From Dehalococcoidaceae bacterium (GTDB taxonomy: Bacteria > Chloroflexota > Dehalococcoidia > Dehalococcoidales > CSSed11-197), in contig JAFGLQ010000031.1 in the NCBI GenBank assembly GCA_016928015.1, positions 1-36,948 of the forward strand: DNA of 36,948 bases. The letters are read 5' to 3'. A model generated the notes under the pieces. That model ran no database searches. It was not told where the DNA came from and worked only from the letters and a program-made list of their open reading frames with translations. A program made the position numbers and the translations under genes. Positions 29,695 to 36,948 of this stretch are shown one piece after another (positions within the stretch are counted from its first letter, which is position 1; the number at the start of each line of letters is the position of its first letter).

Positions 29695-31598
29695 CTGCCG
29701 ATCTCCACAGACGGAAATTTATGGTGGTCAGTATGTGGCATGAACAGGCTGGCGATATAGTTACTGGTAAACGTGTTATTCTCCGATAATTCTATGTTAG
29801 TCATCATTTCAGATACCTTAAGTCCGTCTCTGTATAAATCCTGCGACAGGCAGGTAAGGCGCGCTCCGATGAGGGAGCCGTTGCCGATAAAATAAAACCT
29901 TTCACGCGCCAGGTCCGGCAGCAGGCCGATAGTAATGGAGTTTTCTATGTCGATGCGGCTGCCGAATGTACCGGCTATGATGACATCGTCAATATCTTCA
30001 AGATTTACGCCTACGCTTTCGATTAATGTCTGGCAGCCGGCAAATATGGCAGCCTTGGAGCGTATGAAATTATCAATATCCATTTCGGTAAGCACAATAT
30101 CCTGGCCATGCTCGGAGAGTGATGCGTCTGCCAGTAAATACTCGAGGCCGTCAGCCCCCTGGCGAATGCGATGGCATCCACTTTCCGGGATGAATTTGCC
30201 GTTTTGACCAAGGACGCCGATTCTAAGCAGCGTGGCTACCGTGTTGATAATGCCGGAGCCGCAAATACCGGCTGGAGCGGTGTCGCCGATGACTTTTATC
30301 TCTGGTGTGCCGCCGGCGGCTTCCAGTTCGAAGCCTTCGATAGCACCTGAAGCGGCCAGCATGCCGAACTTGATGCCACCACCTTCGAAAGTGGGGCCGG
30401 CACTGCAGGCAGCTGTAACCAGCCAGTCCTTGTTTCCGGCAACAATCTCACCATTTGTGCCGATATCGATATAAAGGCTGATATTGTCTCTCTGGTATAT
30501 GCCGCTGCCGGTTATGCCGGATACTATGTCTCCTCCAACATAACTGGCTACTGATGGCACAATGTAAGCATATACGTGTTCCGGCAGGTCGATACCCAGT
30601 GTGCGGGCTTTCAACTGTGGCAGGATGTCGATAGCCGGCACGTAGGGCGAAAGCCTCAGAGATTCCGGGTTTATGCCGAGCAGCAGTTGAATCATCACGG
30701 TATTGGCGGCAATCACCATATGGCTGATACCGGCCTTGTCTACTTTCGAGTGGCTGACCATTTCATCGATTAAATAATTCAGGGTTTCATTGATCGCCTG
30801 CTGGAGCTTCTCCATTCCCAGCTTGCGCCGCGAATAGGCTATACGGCTTATTACGTCTTCGCCGTAGTCAGCCTGGCGGTTGTATGCCGTATTTTCCGCT
30901 ATCGTGGTTCCGGTCGTCAGGTCCAGCAGTTGTGCTCTAACGGCAGTAGTGCCGATATCCACGGCGATACCGTAATGGTTGCCTGAAGTGTCCCCGGATT
31001 CAAGCAATACCAGTATGTCAGACGGTTCTTCAGCCAGTATGGTAGCCGTGACATTCCAGCTGCTTTCCCTTAACACCGCAGGCAGTCGTTTCAGGGTGTC
31101 ATGGCCGATGGCAAGGTTCTCAATCCCACGCTGCTTCAATGAACGCCTCAGCCTACCGATATCAGCCTGGTTATCCTCCAATGTCGGCGGCTGTATTTCG
31201 AGATAGATTTTTTCAGCCATCGGTTTGAAAGCCCAGCCTTCTGCCAGTATGCTTGTTTCCCGCCTGCCGGAAGAGAGAGAGCGGCTGGCTGCGGTCGAGT
31301 TTGCTTTAACGACGGGTATTTCAACGGTGACATCGCTCACTGCATGGCTCTGGCAGGCCAGCCTTAGGCCTCGTTTAAAATCCGCTTCTTTGATCCTGGC
31401 GCTGTGTTTGGAGCGTACTTTGCCTTCCTTGAGCCACACCCGGCAAGAGCCGCAGGTGCCCACGCCCCCGCATCTGGTATTTATGTTCACTCCCGCCGCC
31501 AGGGCAGCTTCCAGTATAGTAACGCCTTCACTCACCGAAACGGTTATATCGTCCGGCAGGAAACGAATATTAAATTTATGAATCTGTGCTTGTGCCAA
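29691..31598 (-). CDS. RACo-like reductive activator of corrinoid protein ([2Fe-2S] ferredoxin + ASKHA ATPase)
   Basis: 635 aa; CGGVGTCGSCRVWLKEG ferredoxin motif; YGIAVDIGTTAVRAQLLDL and SLYIDIGTNGEIVAG ASKHA motifs; ATGA overlap with the next gene. Confidence 0.9.
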   Translation of the reverse strand: MAQAQIHKFNIRFLPDDITVSVSEGVTILEAALAAGVNINTRCGGVGTCGSCRVWLKEGKVRSKHSARIKEADFKRGLRLACQSHAVSDVTVEIPVVKANSTAASRSLSSGRRETSILAEGWAFKPMAEKIYLEIQPPTLEDNQADIGRLRRSLKQRGIENLAIGHDTLKRLPAVLRESSWNVTATILAEEPSDILVLLESGDTSGNHYGIAVDIGTTAVRAQLLDLTTGTTIAENTAYNRQADYGEDVISRIAYSRRKLGMEKLQQAINETLNYLIDEMVSHSKVDKAGISHMVIAANTVMIQLLLGINPESLRLSPYVPAIDILPQLKARTLGIDLPEHVYAYIVPSVASYVGGDIVSGITGSGIYQRDNISLYIDIGTNGEIVAGNKDWLVTAACSAGPTFEGGGIKFGMLAASGAIEGFELEAAGGTPEIKVIGDTAPAGICGSGIINTVATLLRIGVLGQNGKFIPESGCHRIRQGADGLEYLLADASLSEHGQDIVLTEMDIDNFIRSKAAIFAGCQTLIESVGVNLEDIDDVIIAGTFGSRIDIENSITIGLLPDLARERFYFIGNGSLIGARLTCLSQDLYRDGLKVSEMMTNIELSENNTFTSNYIASLFMPHTDHHKFPSVEIGR

Positions 31599-31614
31599 AA
31601 TGACTCTTTATAAC

Positions 31615-33381
31615 TTAGAATAATCCTTTTACTTTACCGGTATCAACATCTACATCAATCCTGCGGAAAGCCGGATCGGATGAAGTGCCCGGCATCAACT
31701 TGATACCACCCGCGACCGGTACGATGAACCCAGCACCTCCGTAGGTAAGAATATCACTTATGGGCAAGGTCCAGCTTTCGGGGCGTCCTTTCACAGTTGG
31801 ATCATGCGACAGGCTCAGGTGGGTTTTTACCATGCATATCGGGTAACTTCGCATGGACTCGTCGCTTTCCAGTCTTTCTATTTTTGCCCTGGCTTCAGGA
31901 GTGAAGGTTATTCCATTGGCCCCGTATACTTCTTTGGCGATTTTTTCTATTCGTTCAGAAACCGGCTCGCTGCCGTCATACAGTAGCTTGAAATTGTTTT
32001 CTTCTTCGCAGGCATCAATGACCGCATCAGCCAGTTCGAGGGCTCCTTCGCCACCCTTGAGCCAGTGGTCGGACACTGCAGCCCTGGCGCCGGCGGCTTC
32101 GGCTGCCTTTTTTACCTCCAGGATTTCAGCATCCGTATCGGTGTAAAAGCGATTGATACAAACAACCGGGCTCATACCGGATTTCTTGACGGTTGCAATG
32201 TGAGCTATCAGGTTTTCGCAGCCTTTTTCGACCAACTGCAGGTTCTCCTCTTTGTAGGCCTGATCGAGCGGTTTGCCCGGGACTACAGTCGGTCCGCCGC
32301 CATGCATTTTCAGAGCTCTGACGGTAGCTACGACGACCGCGCAGTTGGGTTTAAGACCGCTCAAACGGCATTTGATATTCCAGAATTTTTCAAAACCGAT
32401 ATCCGCTCCGAAACCGCTCTCGGTGACATGATAATCGCTCAGCCTTAAGGCAACCTTATCGGCGATCACCGATGACTGCCCGATGGCAATATTGGCAAAC
32501 GGGCCGGCATGAACGAGTACCGGCTGTCCTTCGATAGTTTGCAGCAGATTTGGATTCAATGCCCGGACCATCCAGGCGGTCATCGCTCCGTCTACACCAA
32601 GGTCGGCGGTAGTTACCGGTTTGCCCTGGCGGTTGTAGGCTACGACAATGCGGCCCATTCTTTCTCTCAAATCCTTAAGACTGGTGGCTACGGACAATAT
32701 AGCCATGACTTCGGAGCTTACAGCGATGGCGAATCCCGATTGCATAAGAAAGCCATCCATTTTGCCGCCCATACCGATGACAATGTCTCGCAGGGCTTGA
32801 GCACAGTAGTCGATAACCCATTTCATCTCGACATTCCTGGGGTCAATATCCAGTCTCTTAAGATTACGTTTGGCCAGGAATTCGTCAGTATTGATAAATT
32901 CGTGCTGCAGCCGGCTGGTCACGGCAACCATTGCCAGGTTGTGGGCATTTACCACACAGTCTATATCTCCGGTAAGGCCCAGTGAAAAAGGTGTAAGCGG
33001 GATGCACTGGGAAAGTCCCCCGCCGGCAGCCGATCCCTTGATATTGAAGGTCGGCCCCCCTGAAGGTTGCCTGATAGCACCGGAGACCTTTTTCAGACGC
33101 CTGCCCAGCCCCTGAACCAGGCCGATGGTGGTAGTGCTTTTACCTTCTCCCAGGGGTGTCGGTGTTATTGCGGTGACGTCTATGTACTTGGCGCCGGGCC
33201 TTTCTTCAAGACGGTCGAGTATCATTTTAAAATCAACCTTGCCAAGGTGGTGGCCATAGGGTAGTAATTCTTTTTCGAGAATTCCCCATTCTTCAGCCAG
33301 CTGGTTGACCGTTTTCATCGATTCCTCTGCCGCTTCGGCAATTTGCCAGTCCTGGAGTCGGGTTGGGTCCAGTTTAGCCAT
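31615..33381 (-). CDS. fhs: Formate--tetrahydrofolate ligase
   Basis: 588 aa; [25 protein letters not shown]-loop; [41 protein letters not shown]. Confidence 0.98.
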   Translation of the reverse strand: MAKLDPTRLQDWQIAEAAEESMKTVNQLAEEWGILEKELLPYGHHLGKVDFKMILDRLEERPGAKYIDVTAITPTPLGEGKSTTTIGLVQGLGRRLKKVSGAIRQPSGGPTFNIKGSAAGGGLSQCIPLTPFSLGLTGDIDCVVNAHNLAMVAVTSRLQHEFINTDEFLAKRNLKRLDIDPRNVEMKWVIDYCAQALRDIVIGMGGKMDGFLMQSGFAIAVSSEVMAILSVATSLKDLRERMGRIVVAYNRQGKPVTTADLGVDGAMTAWMVRALNPNLLQTIEGQPVLVHAGPFANIAIGQSSVIADKVALRLSDYHVTESGFGADIGFEKFWNIKCRLSGLKPNCAVVVATVRALKMHGGGPTVVPGKPLDQAYKEENLQLVEKGCENLIAHIATVKKSGMSPVVCINRFYTDTDAEILEVKKAAEAAGARAAVSDHWLKGGEGALELADAVIDACEEENNFKLLYDGSEPVSERIEKIAKEVYGANGITFTPEARAKIERLESDESMRSYPICMVKTHLSLSHDPTVKGRPESWTLPISDILTYGGAGFIVPVAGGIKLMPGTSSDPAFRRIDVDVDTGKVKGLF

Positions 33382-33410
33382 TGTGTTCGTCTCCTTTCGG
33401 GTAAACTTTA

Positions 33411-33440
33411 AATATATTTATCCTGTTATCCTTATTTCAA
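33411..33440 (-). promoter_or_regulatory. Candidate internal promoter upstream of fhs
   Basis: Minus-strand TTGAAA (33440-33435), 18-nt spacer, TATATT (33416-33411) in the 80-nt gap before fhs. Confidence 0.45.
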
Positions 33441-33461
33441 TAGGCTGGAAGCATCAGGACG

Positions 33462-34244
33462 CTAGGTAGTTTTCGGATCGGTTGGGCTGGTTATTTTCCG
33501 GTAAATGTCCTTTATGGCCAGATTTATGCTGGGGCTGGCCTGGTAAAGGCTGGAATTGGTGACTTCGGCATTAACAATTGCCTGGTCGTAGGGGATGAAC
33601 CCAAGAAATGTGAAATCCGGGAGGCTCGAAACAAGAAAGTCCTTTTCCGATTGAGAGCGAATCTTGTTTCCGACCGCCATAATACGGCCCAGGCCGATTT
33701 CACCGGCCAGTGTTTTGATTCGCCGGGCGGTTTCGATGCTGGCGCGGCTGGGCTCAGCGACGATAACCAGGTAATCCACTTTTCTGGCAGTTCCCCGGTT
33801 CAAATGTTCAATACCTGCAGCCATGTCCATGATTACCACTTCATCACGGGCCAGTATCAGGTGAGCCACCAGAGCGGCTAGAAGCGAGTTTTCGGGGCAG
33901 TAACAGCCACTGCCTCCCCTTTTTACCTGCCCCATTATCAGGAGGCGGATACCGTCATGCTCGGCGGAATAAGTATCCGGAATATCGCTTACATGGGGGT
34001 TGAGTTTGAAGTAGCTTCCGCTTTTATCTGTCCCGGTTGATGTCCTTTCTTCAATGAGCTGTTTTAAGTTTGAAAGCGGAACCGGCCTGAAGTCTGCCGG
34101 AAAACCCAAAGAAACTGCCAGGTTGGCATCCGGGTCGGCATCTATGGCGATAACCCTGTAGCCATCTTCGGCAAAAGAGCGAGACAGCAGGCCGGCCAAG
34201 AGGGTTTTACCGGCTCCGCCTTTTCCGCTTATCGCAATCTTCAT
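33462..34244 (-). CDS. Second CooC/AcsF-family nickel-insertion ATPase (first gene of the operon)
   Basis: 260 aa; ISGKGGAGKTLLAGLL; GCYCPENSLLAALV CxC motif; VIMDMAAGIEHLNRGT. Confidence 0.9.
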   Translation of the reverse strand: MKIAISGKGGAGKTLLAGLLSRSFAEDGYRVIAIDADPDANLAVSLGFPADFRPVPLSNLKQLIEERTSTGTDKSGSYFKLNPHVSDIPDTYSAEHDGIRLLIMGQVKRGGSGCYCPENSLLAALVAHLILARDEVVIMDMAAGIEHLNRGTARKVDYLVIVAEPSRASIETARRIKTLAGEIGLGRIMAVGNKIRSQSEKDFLVSSLPDFTFLGFIPYDQAIVNAEVTNSSLYQASPSINLAIKDIYRKITSPTDPKTT

Positions 34245-34269
34245 ATCAGATTATCCTTTTCACTTAATA

Positions 34270-34296
34270 TACCTGCCGTGAGTTGCACTGCAAGTA
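34270..34296 (-). other. Leader RNA hairpin in the CODH/ACS operon 5' UTR
   Basis: Minus-strand TACTTGC-A-GTG-CAACT-CAC-G-GCAGGTA: 7 bp (one G-U) + 3 bp stem, ending about 25 nt before the cooC-like start. Confidence 0.55.
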
Positions 34297-34310
34297 ACTA
34301 AAATGGGGTA

Positions 34311-34353
34311 TTGAAGCCTTCCCGGCACGCTGTAATTGTAACACCGGCTTCAA
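34311..34353 (-). other. Inverted repeat / hairpin in the CODH/ACS operon 5' UTR
   Basis: Perfect 8-bp TTGAAGCC (34311-34318) / GGCTTCAA (34346-34353). Confidence 0.55.
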
Positions 34354-34366
34354 GGATAGGGAAGAA

Positions 34367-34396
34367 AGTATATCTATGCAGAGAAGGGCTTGTCAA
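34367..34396 (-). promoter_or_regulatory. CODH/ACS operon promoter
   Basis: Minus-strand consensus TTGACA (34396-34391), 18-nt spacer, TATACT (34372-34367). Confidence 0.75.
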
Positions 34397-34448
34397 GTTT
34401 TACCGGGCCGCCCGGGGCTCTTGGAGCTAATGACTGGGCACCAGGTTA

Positions 34449-34479
34449 AGCCGGCATTATCTCATCTGGTATGCCGGCT
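34449..34479. repeat. 9-bp perfect inverted repeat abutting the aspS promoter
   Basis: AGCCGGCAT (34449-34457), 13-nt loop, ATGCCGGCT (34471-34479); ends 2 nt before the -35. Confidence 0.75.
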
Positions 34480-34481
34480 GT

Positions 34482-34511
34482 TTGAAGCATTCGGTAAATC
34501 TGGGATATAAT
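34482..34511 (+). promoter_or_regulatory. aspS promoter
   Basis: TTGAAG (34482-34487), 18-nt spacer, consensus TATAAT (34506-34511). Confidence 0.75.
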
Positions 34512-34547
34512 CACTGGATAAGTTCTCATTTTCCCCGGAGGATATCG

Positions 34548-36359
34548 GTGCTTAAAGACTGCAATATTAGCGAAATTAACAGGAATTTGCTCTCGCGAAC
34601 TGTAACTCTGGCTGGATGGGTTGACCGAAGGCGGGATCATGGACATTTAATATTTATAGATTTGAGGGACCGCTCCGGGGTTGTTCAACTGGCTTTCAAT
34701 CCTGAAGTTGCGGCCGGAACGCATGAGACCGCCAATTCGTTACGTAATGAGTATATAATCCAGGTAACCGGAGTTGTGTCCAGGCGTCCGGCGGGAACGG
34801 AAAACCCAAAACTGCTGACCGGTGATTTCGAAATAGCGGTAAACCGTCTTACGATTCTGTCTGCTGCCAAAACTCCTCCGTTCTATATTAACGAAGAAGC
34901 CGAGGTTGATGAGAATGTGAGACTGCGTTACCGTTATCTGGACCTCAGGCGCAGCCGTATGAGACATAATTTAATGCTGCGCCATCAGGTAATCCGTTAC
35001 ATTCGCAATCACCTGGAAGAGCGAGATTTTATCGATGTAGAAACCCCTATACTCATCAAAAGTACCCCTGAAGGAGCGCGTGACTACCTGGTTCCTTCAC
35101 GTGTATATCCGGGTAAATTCTATGCATTGCCGCAATCACCACAGCAGATGAAACAGCTTCTTATGGTAGCGGGGGTTGAACGGTATTACCAGATTGCAAA
35201 GTGCTTCCGGGATGAAGATACCCGGGCTGACAGACAGCCTGAATTTACCCAGCTTGACCTCGAGATGAGTTTCATCGATGAGGAAGATATCCTGCGACTC
35301 ATGGAAGAACTTTTCACGGGTTTGGTGGAAACCCTGAAACCGGATTTTCGCCTGGTTAAACCTTTTGCCCGGTTAACTTTTACCGAAGCCATGGAACGTT
35401 TTGGATCCGATAAGCCGGATTTACGCTACGGGCTTGAAATAAAAGACGTTTCTTCGATACTTGCGGGTTCAGAGTTTGGGGTCTTTTCCTCCGCCATATA
35501 CGCAGGCGGACGCGTTCGCGGGATTGCCGTGCCCGGTTGCGGCGGCTACAGCCGGCGGGAACTGAACGAACTGAACGATATAGCCAGAAGCATCGGCGCC
35601 GGCGGGGTTGTAACCGTTTCTTTAGACAGTAGCCCGGCAACTATTGAAGAAATCGAAATGCAAGATGTTCATTCTATCGCCGCCAAATACTTAAACATAG
35701 AACAGGTAAAAGCCATTGCAAAAAAACTCGATGCCAGGCCCGGAGATCTTATACTCCTGGCTGCCGGGAAAGATAGTTTAACCAGCGCAGTACTGGATAA
35801 ACTGCGCCGCGAGATGGCTCTCCGGTTGCAGCTGGCTGATTCGAAGATGTTCCATTTTTGCTACGTAACCGGCTTTCCGCTTTTTTACCGGGACGAAGCA
35901 AATTCCCGCTGGGATTCAGTACATCACCCTTTTACTTCTCCATGCGAAGAGGATAAACACAGAATTGAGTCCGAACCGGATAAAGTTACCAGCCGGGCTT
36001 ATGATCTGGTATTGAACGGTTTTGAAATTGCCGGCGGCAGTATTCGTATTCATGAACCTGACCTGCAGAGGAAGGTGTTTCGTCTGCTGGCCTATACCGA
36101 TGAACAAATCGAGGAGCGTTTCGGCCATATGATGGAGGCATTCAGTTACGGCGCGCCACCGCACGGGGGGATTGCAGCAGGTATTGACCGGCTGGTGATG
36201 CTCCTGGCCGGTGAATCTTCGATACGCGAGGTCATTCCGTTTCCCAAGAACCAAAACGCTCAGGATTTAACATTTGGAGCTCCCGATTATGTAAGCGCCG
36301 AGCAGCTTGATGAACTGCATATATGTATCAACTCAGAAAACAAACTTAAGGGGAAATAA
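34548..36359 (+). CDS. aspS: Aspartyl-tRNA synthetase (bacterial type with GAD insertion)
   Basis: MLKDCNISEINRNLLSRTVTLAGWVDRRRDHGHLIFIDLRDRSG; FRDEDTRADRQPEFTQLDLEMSF; GIAAGIDRLVMLLAG. GTG 34548 with GGAGG SD preferred; the track start at 34482 overlaps the promoter. Confidence 0.96.
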   Translation: MLKDCNISEINRNLLSRTVTLAGWVDRRRDHGHLIFIDLRDRSGVVQLAFNPEVAAGTHETANSLRNEYIIQVTGVVSRRPAGTENPKLLTGDFEIAVNRLTILSAAKTPPFYINEEAEVDENVRLRYRYLDLRRSRMRHNLMLRHQVIRYIRNHLEERDFIDVETPILIKSTPEGARDYLVPSRVYPGKFYALPQSPQQMKQLLMVAGVERYYQIAKCFRDEDTRADRQPEFTQLDLEMSFIDEEDILRLMEELFTGLVETLKPDFRLVKPFARLTFTEAMERFGSDKPDLRYGLEIKDVSSILAGSEFGVFSSAIYAGGRVRGIAVPGCGGYSRRELNELNDIARSIGAGGVVTVSLDSSPATIEEIEMQDVHSIAAKYLNIEQVKAIAKKLDARPGDLILLAAGKDSLTSAVLDKLRREMALRLQLADSKMFHFCYVTGFPLFYRDEANSRWDSVHHPFTSPCEEDKHRIESEPDKVTSRAYDLVLNGFEIAGGSIRIHEPDLQRKVFRLLAYTDEQIEERFGHMMEAFSYGAPPHGGIAAGIDRLVMLLAGESSIREVIPFPKNQNAQDLTFGAPDYVSAEQLDELHICINSENKLKGK

Positions 36360-36948
36360 TGAAGGTAACAGACAAAACTATTGAAAACCGCCAGGCCATT
36401 CTCACTATTGAATTAGATGATGCCGACATGAAACCGGCTATGAAAGAGGCCTATCAGCATGCCGGCCGGCATGCTGATATTCCAGGCTTTCGTAAAGGTA
36501 AAGTACCGCGGCATTTGCTGGACCAGCATTTCGGCAGGGAGCGGATTGTTGCTGATGCTATTGAGCATGCCGCTCCGGACATATGTCAGAAAGCTGTAAT
36601 TGAAGAGAAGTTGACTTTTTACGGTCAGCCCCAGGTCGAGATAATTCAGCAGGATCCTGTTATCCTCAAGGCGATTTTTCCTATGCCGCCGGAAATTAAA
36701 CTGGGTGACTACCGGAAATTGAAGACAAAACCGGAAAAGGTAAAAATTACGGCCAAGCAGGTGGATGAGACGATCGACAACCTGCGCCGTCAGTTTGCCA
36801 GCTGGATTCCGGTCGAAAGACCGGTTCAGGCAGGGGACATGTTGACGATAGACCTCGAAGGTAATATTGGAGATAAACCCTTTATCAATGAAAAAGGTTC
36901 GCCTTATCATGTCGAACCTGAAAAACAATCATATATTAAAGGCCTGGC
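36359..36948 (+). CDS. tig: Trigger factor (partial, runs off the window)
   Basis: Own translation: MKVTDKTIENRQAILTIELDDADMKPAMKEAYQHAGRHADIPGFRKGKVPRHLLDQHFGRERIVADAIEHAAPDICQKAV; TAATG overlap with aspS stop. Confidence 0.92.
   Translation, partial: MKVTDKTIENRQAILTIELDDADMKPAMKEAYQHAGRHADIPGFRKGKVPRHLLDQHFGRERIVADAIEHAAPDICQKAVIEEKLTFYGQPQVEIIQQDPVILKAIFPMPPEIKLGDYRKLKTKPEKVKITAKQVDETIDNLRRQFASWIPVERPVQAGDMLTIDLEGNIGDKPFINEKGSPYHVEPEKQSYIKGL

Noticed and set aside
34245-34366. Cobalamin riboswitch call for the operon leader
   Set aside because: GGTG and GGGAAGGC fragments are present, but the remaining conserved core (e.g. GCCACTG and the B12-box order) is not; kept only as an unclassified structured leader.
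1-36948. tRNA, rRNA, CRISPR, IS or phage elements
   Set aside because: Intergenic gaps are short and show no cloverleaf, regularly spaced repeats, or transposase/integrase ORFs by eye.

Overview
This is a compact chromosomal window with no phage, CRISPR, transposon or RNA genes recognised. Gene content and order (tyrS-ribF / rpoB-rpoC-ruvB-queH, a short bacterial Elp3, and Wood-Ljungdahl genes) suggest a Dehalococcoidia-like Chloroflexota; that lineage call is inference from memory, not a search. The left half holds housekeeping genes: partial tyrS, ribF, rpoB, rpoC, ruvB, queH, a GNAT acetyltransferase, a zinc-ribbon protein, a half-size permease, a methyltransferase, elp3, a TlpA-CcdA-TrxA redox block, and a glmM/glmU-like pair. 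The centrepiece is a ~14.5 kb run of twelve minus-strand genes (34244 down to 19705): cooC-like, fhs, RACo-like activator, cooC-like, folD, an orphan 72-aa ORF, acsD, cooS/acsA, acsB, acsC, acsE, and a probable DUF3786 protein. This is a near-complete CODH/ACS carbonyl branch plus part of the folate methyl branch. It includes two uncharacterised proteins, a near-consensus promoter and a structured ~115-nt leader. aspS and a partial tig follow on the + strand. The best leads are the orphan 72-aa ORF, the DUF3786 protein, the operon leader RNA, the absence of metF from an otherwise rich locus, an apparent AUC start codon on ruvB, and a predicted leaderless glmM mRNA.
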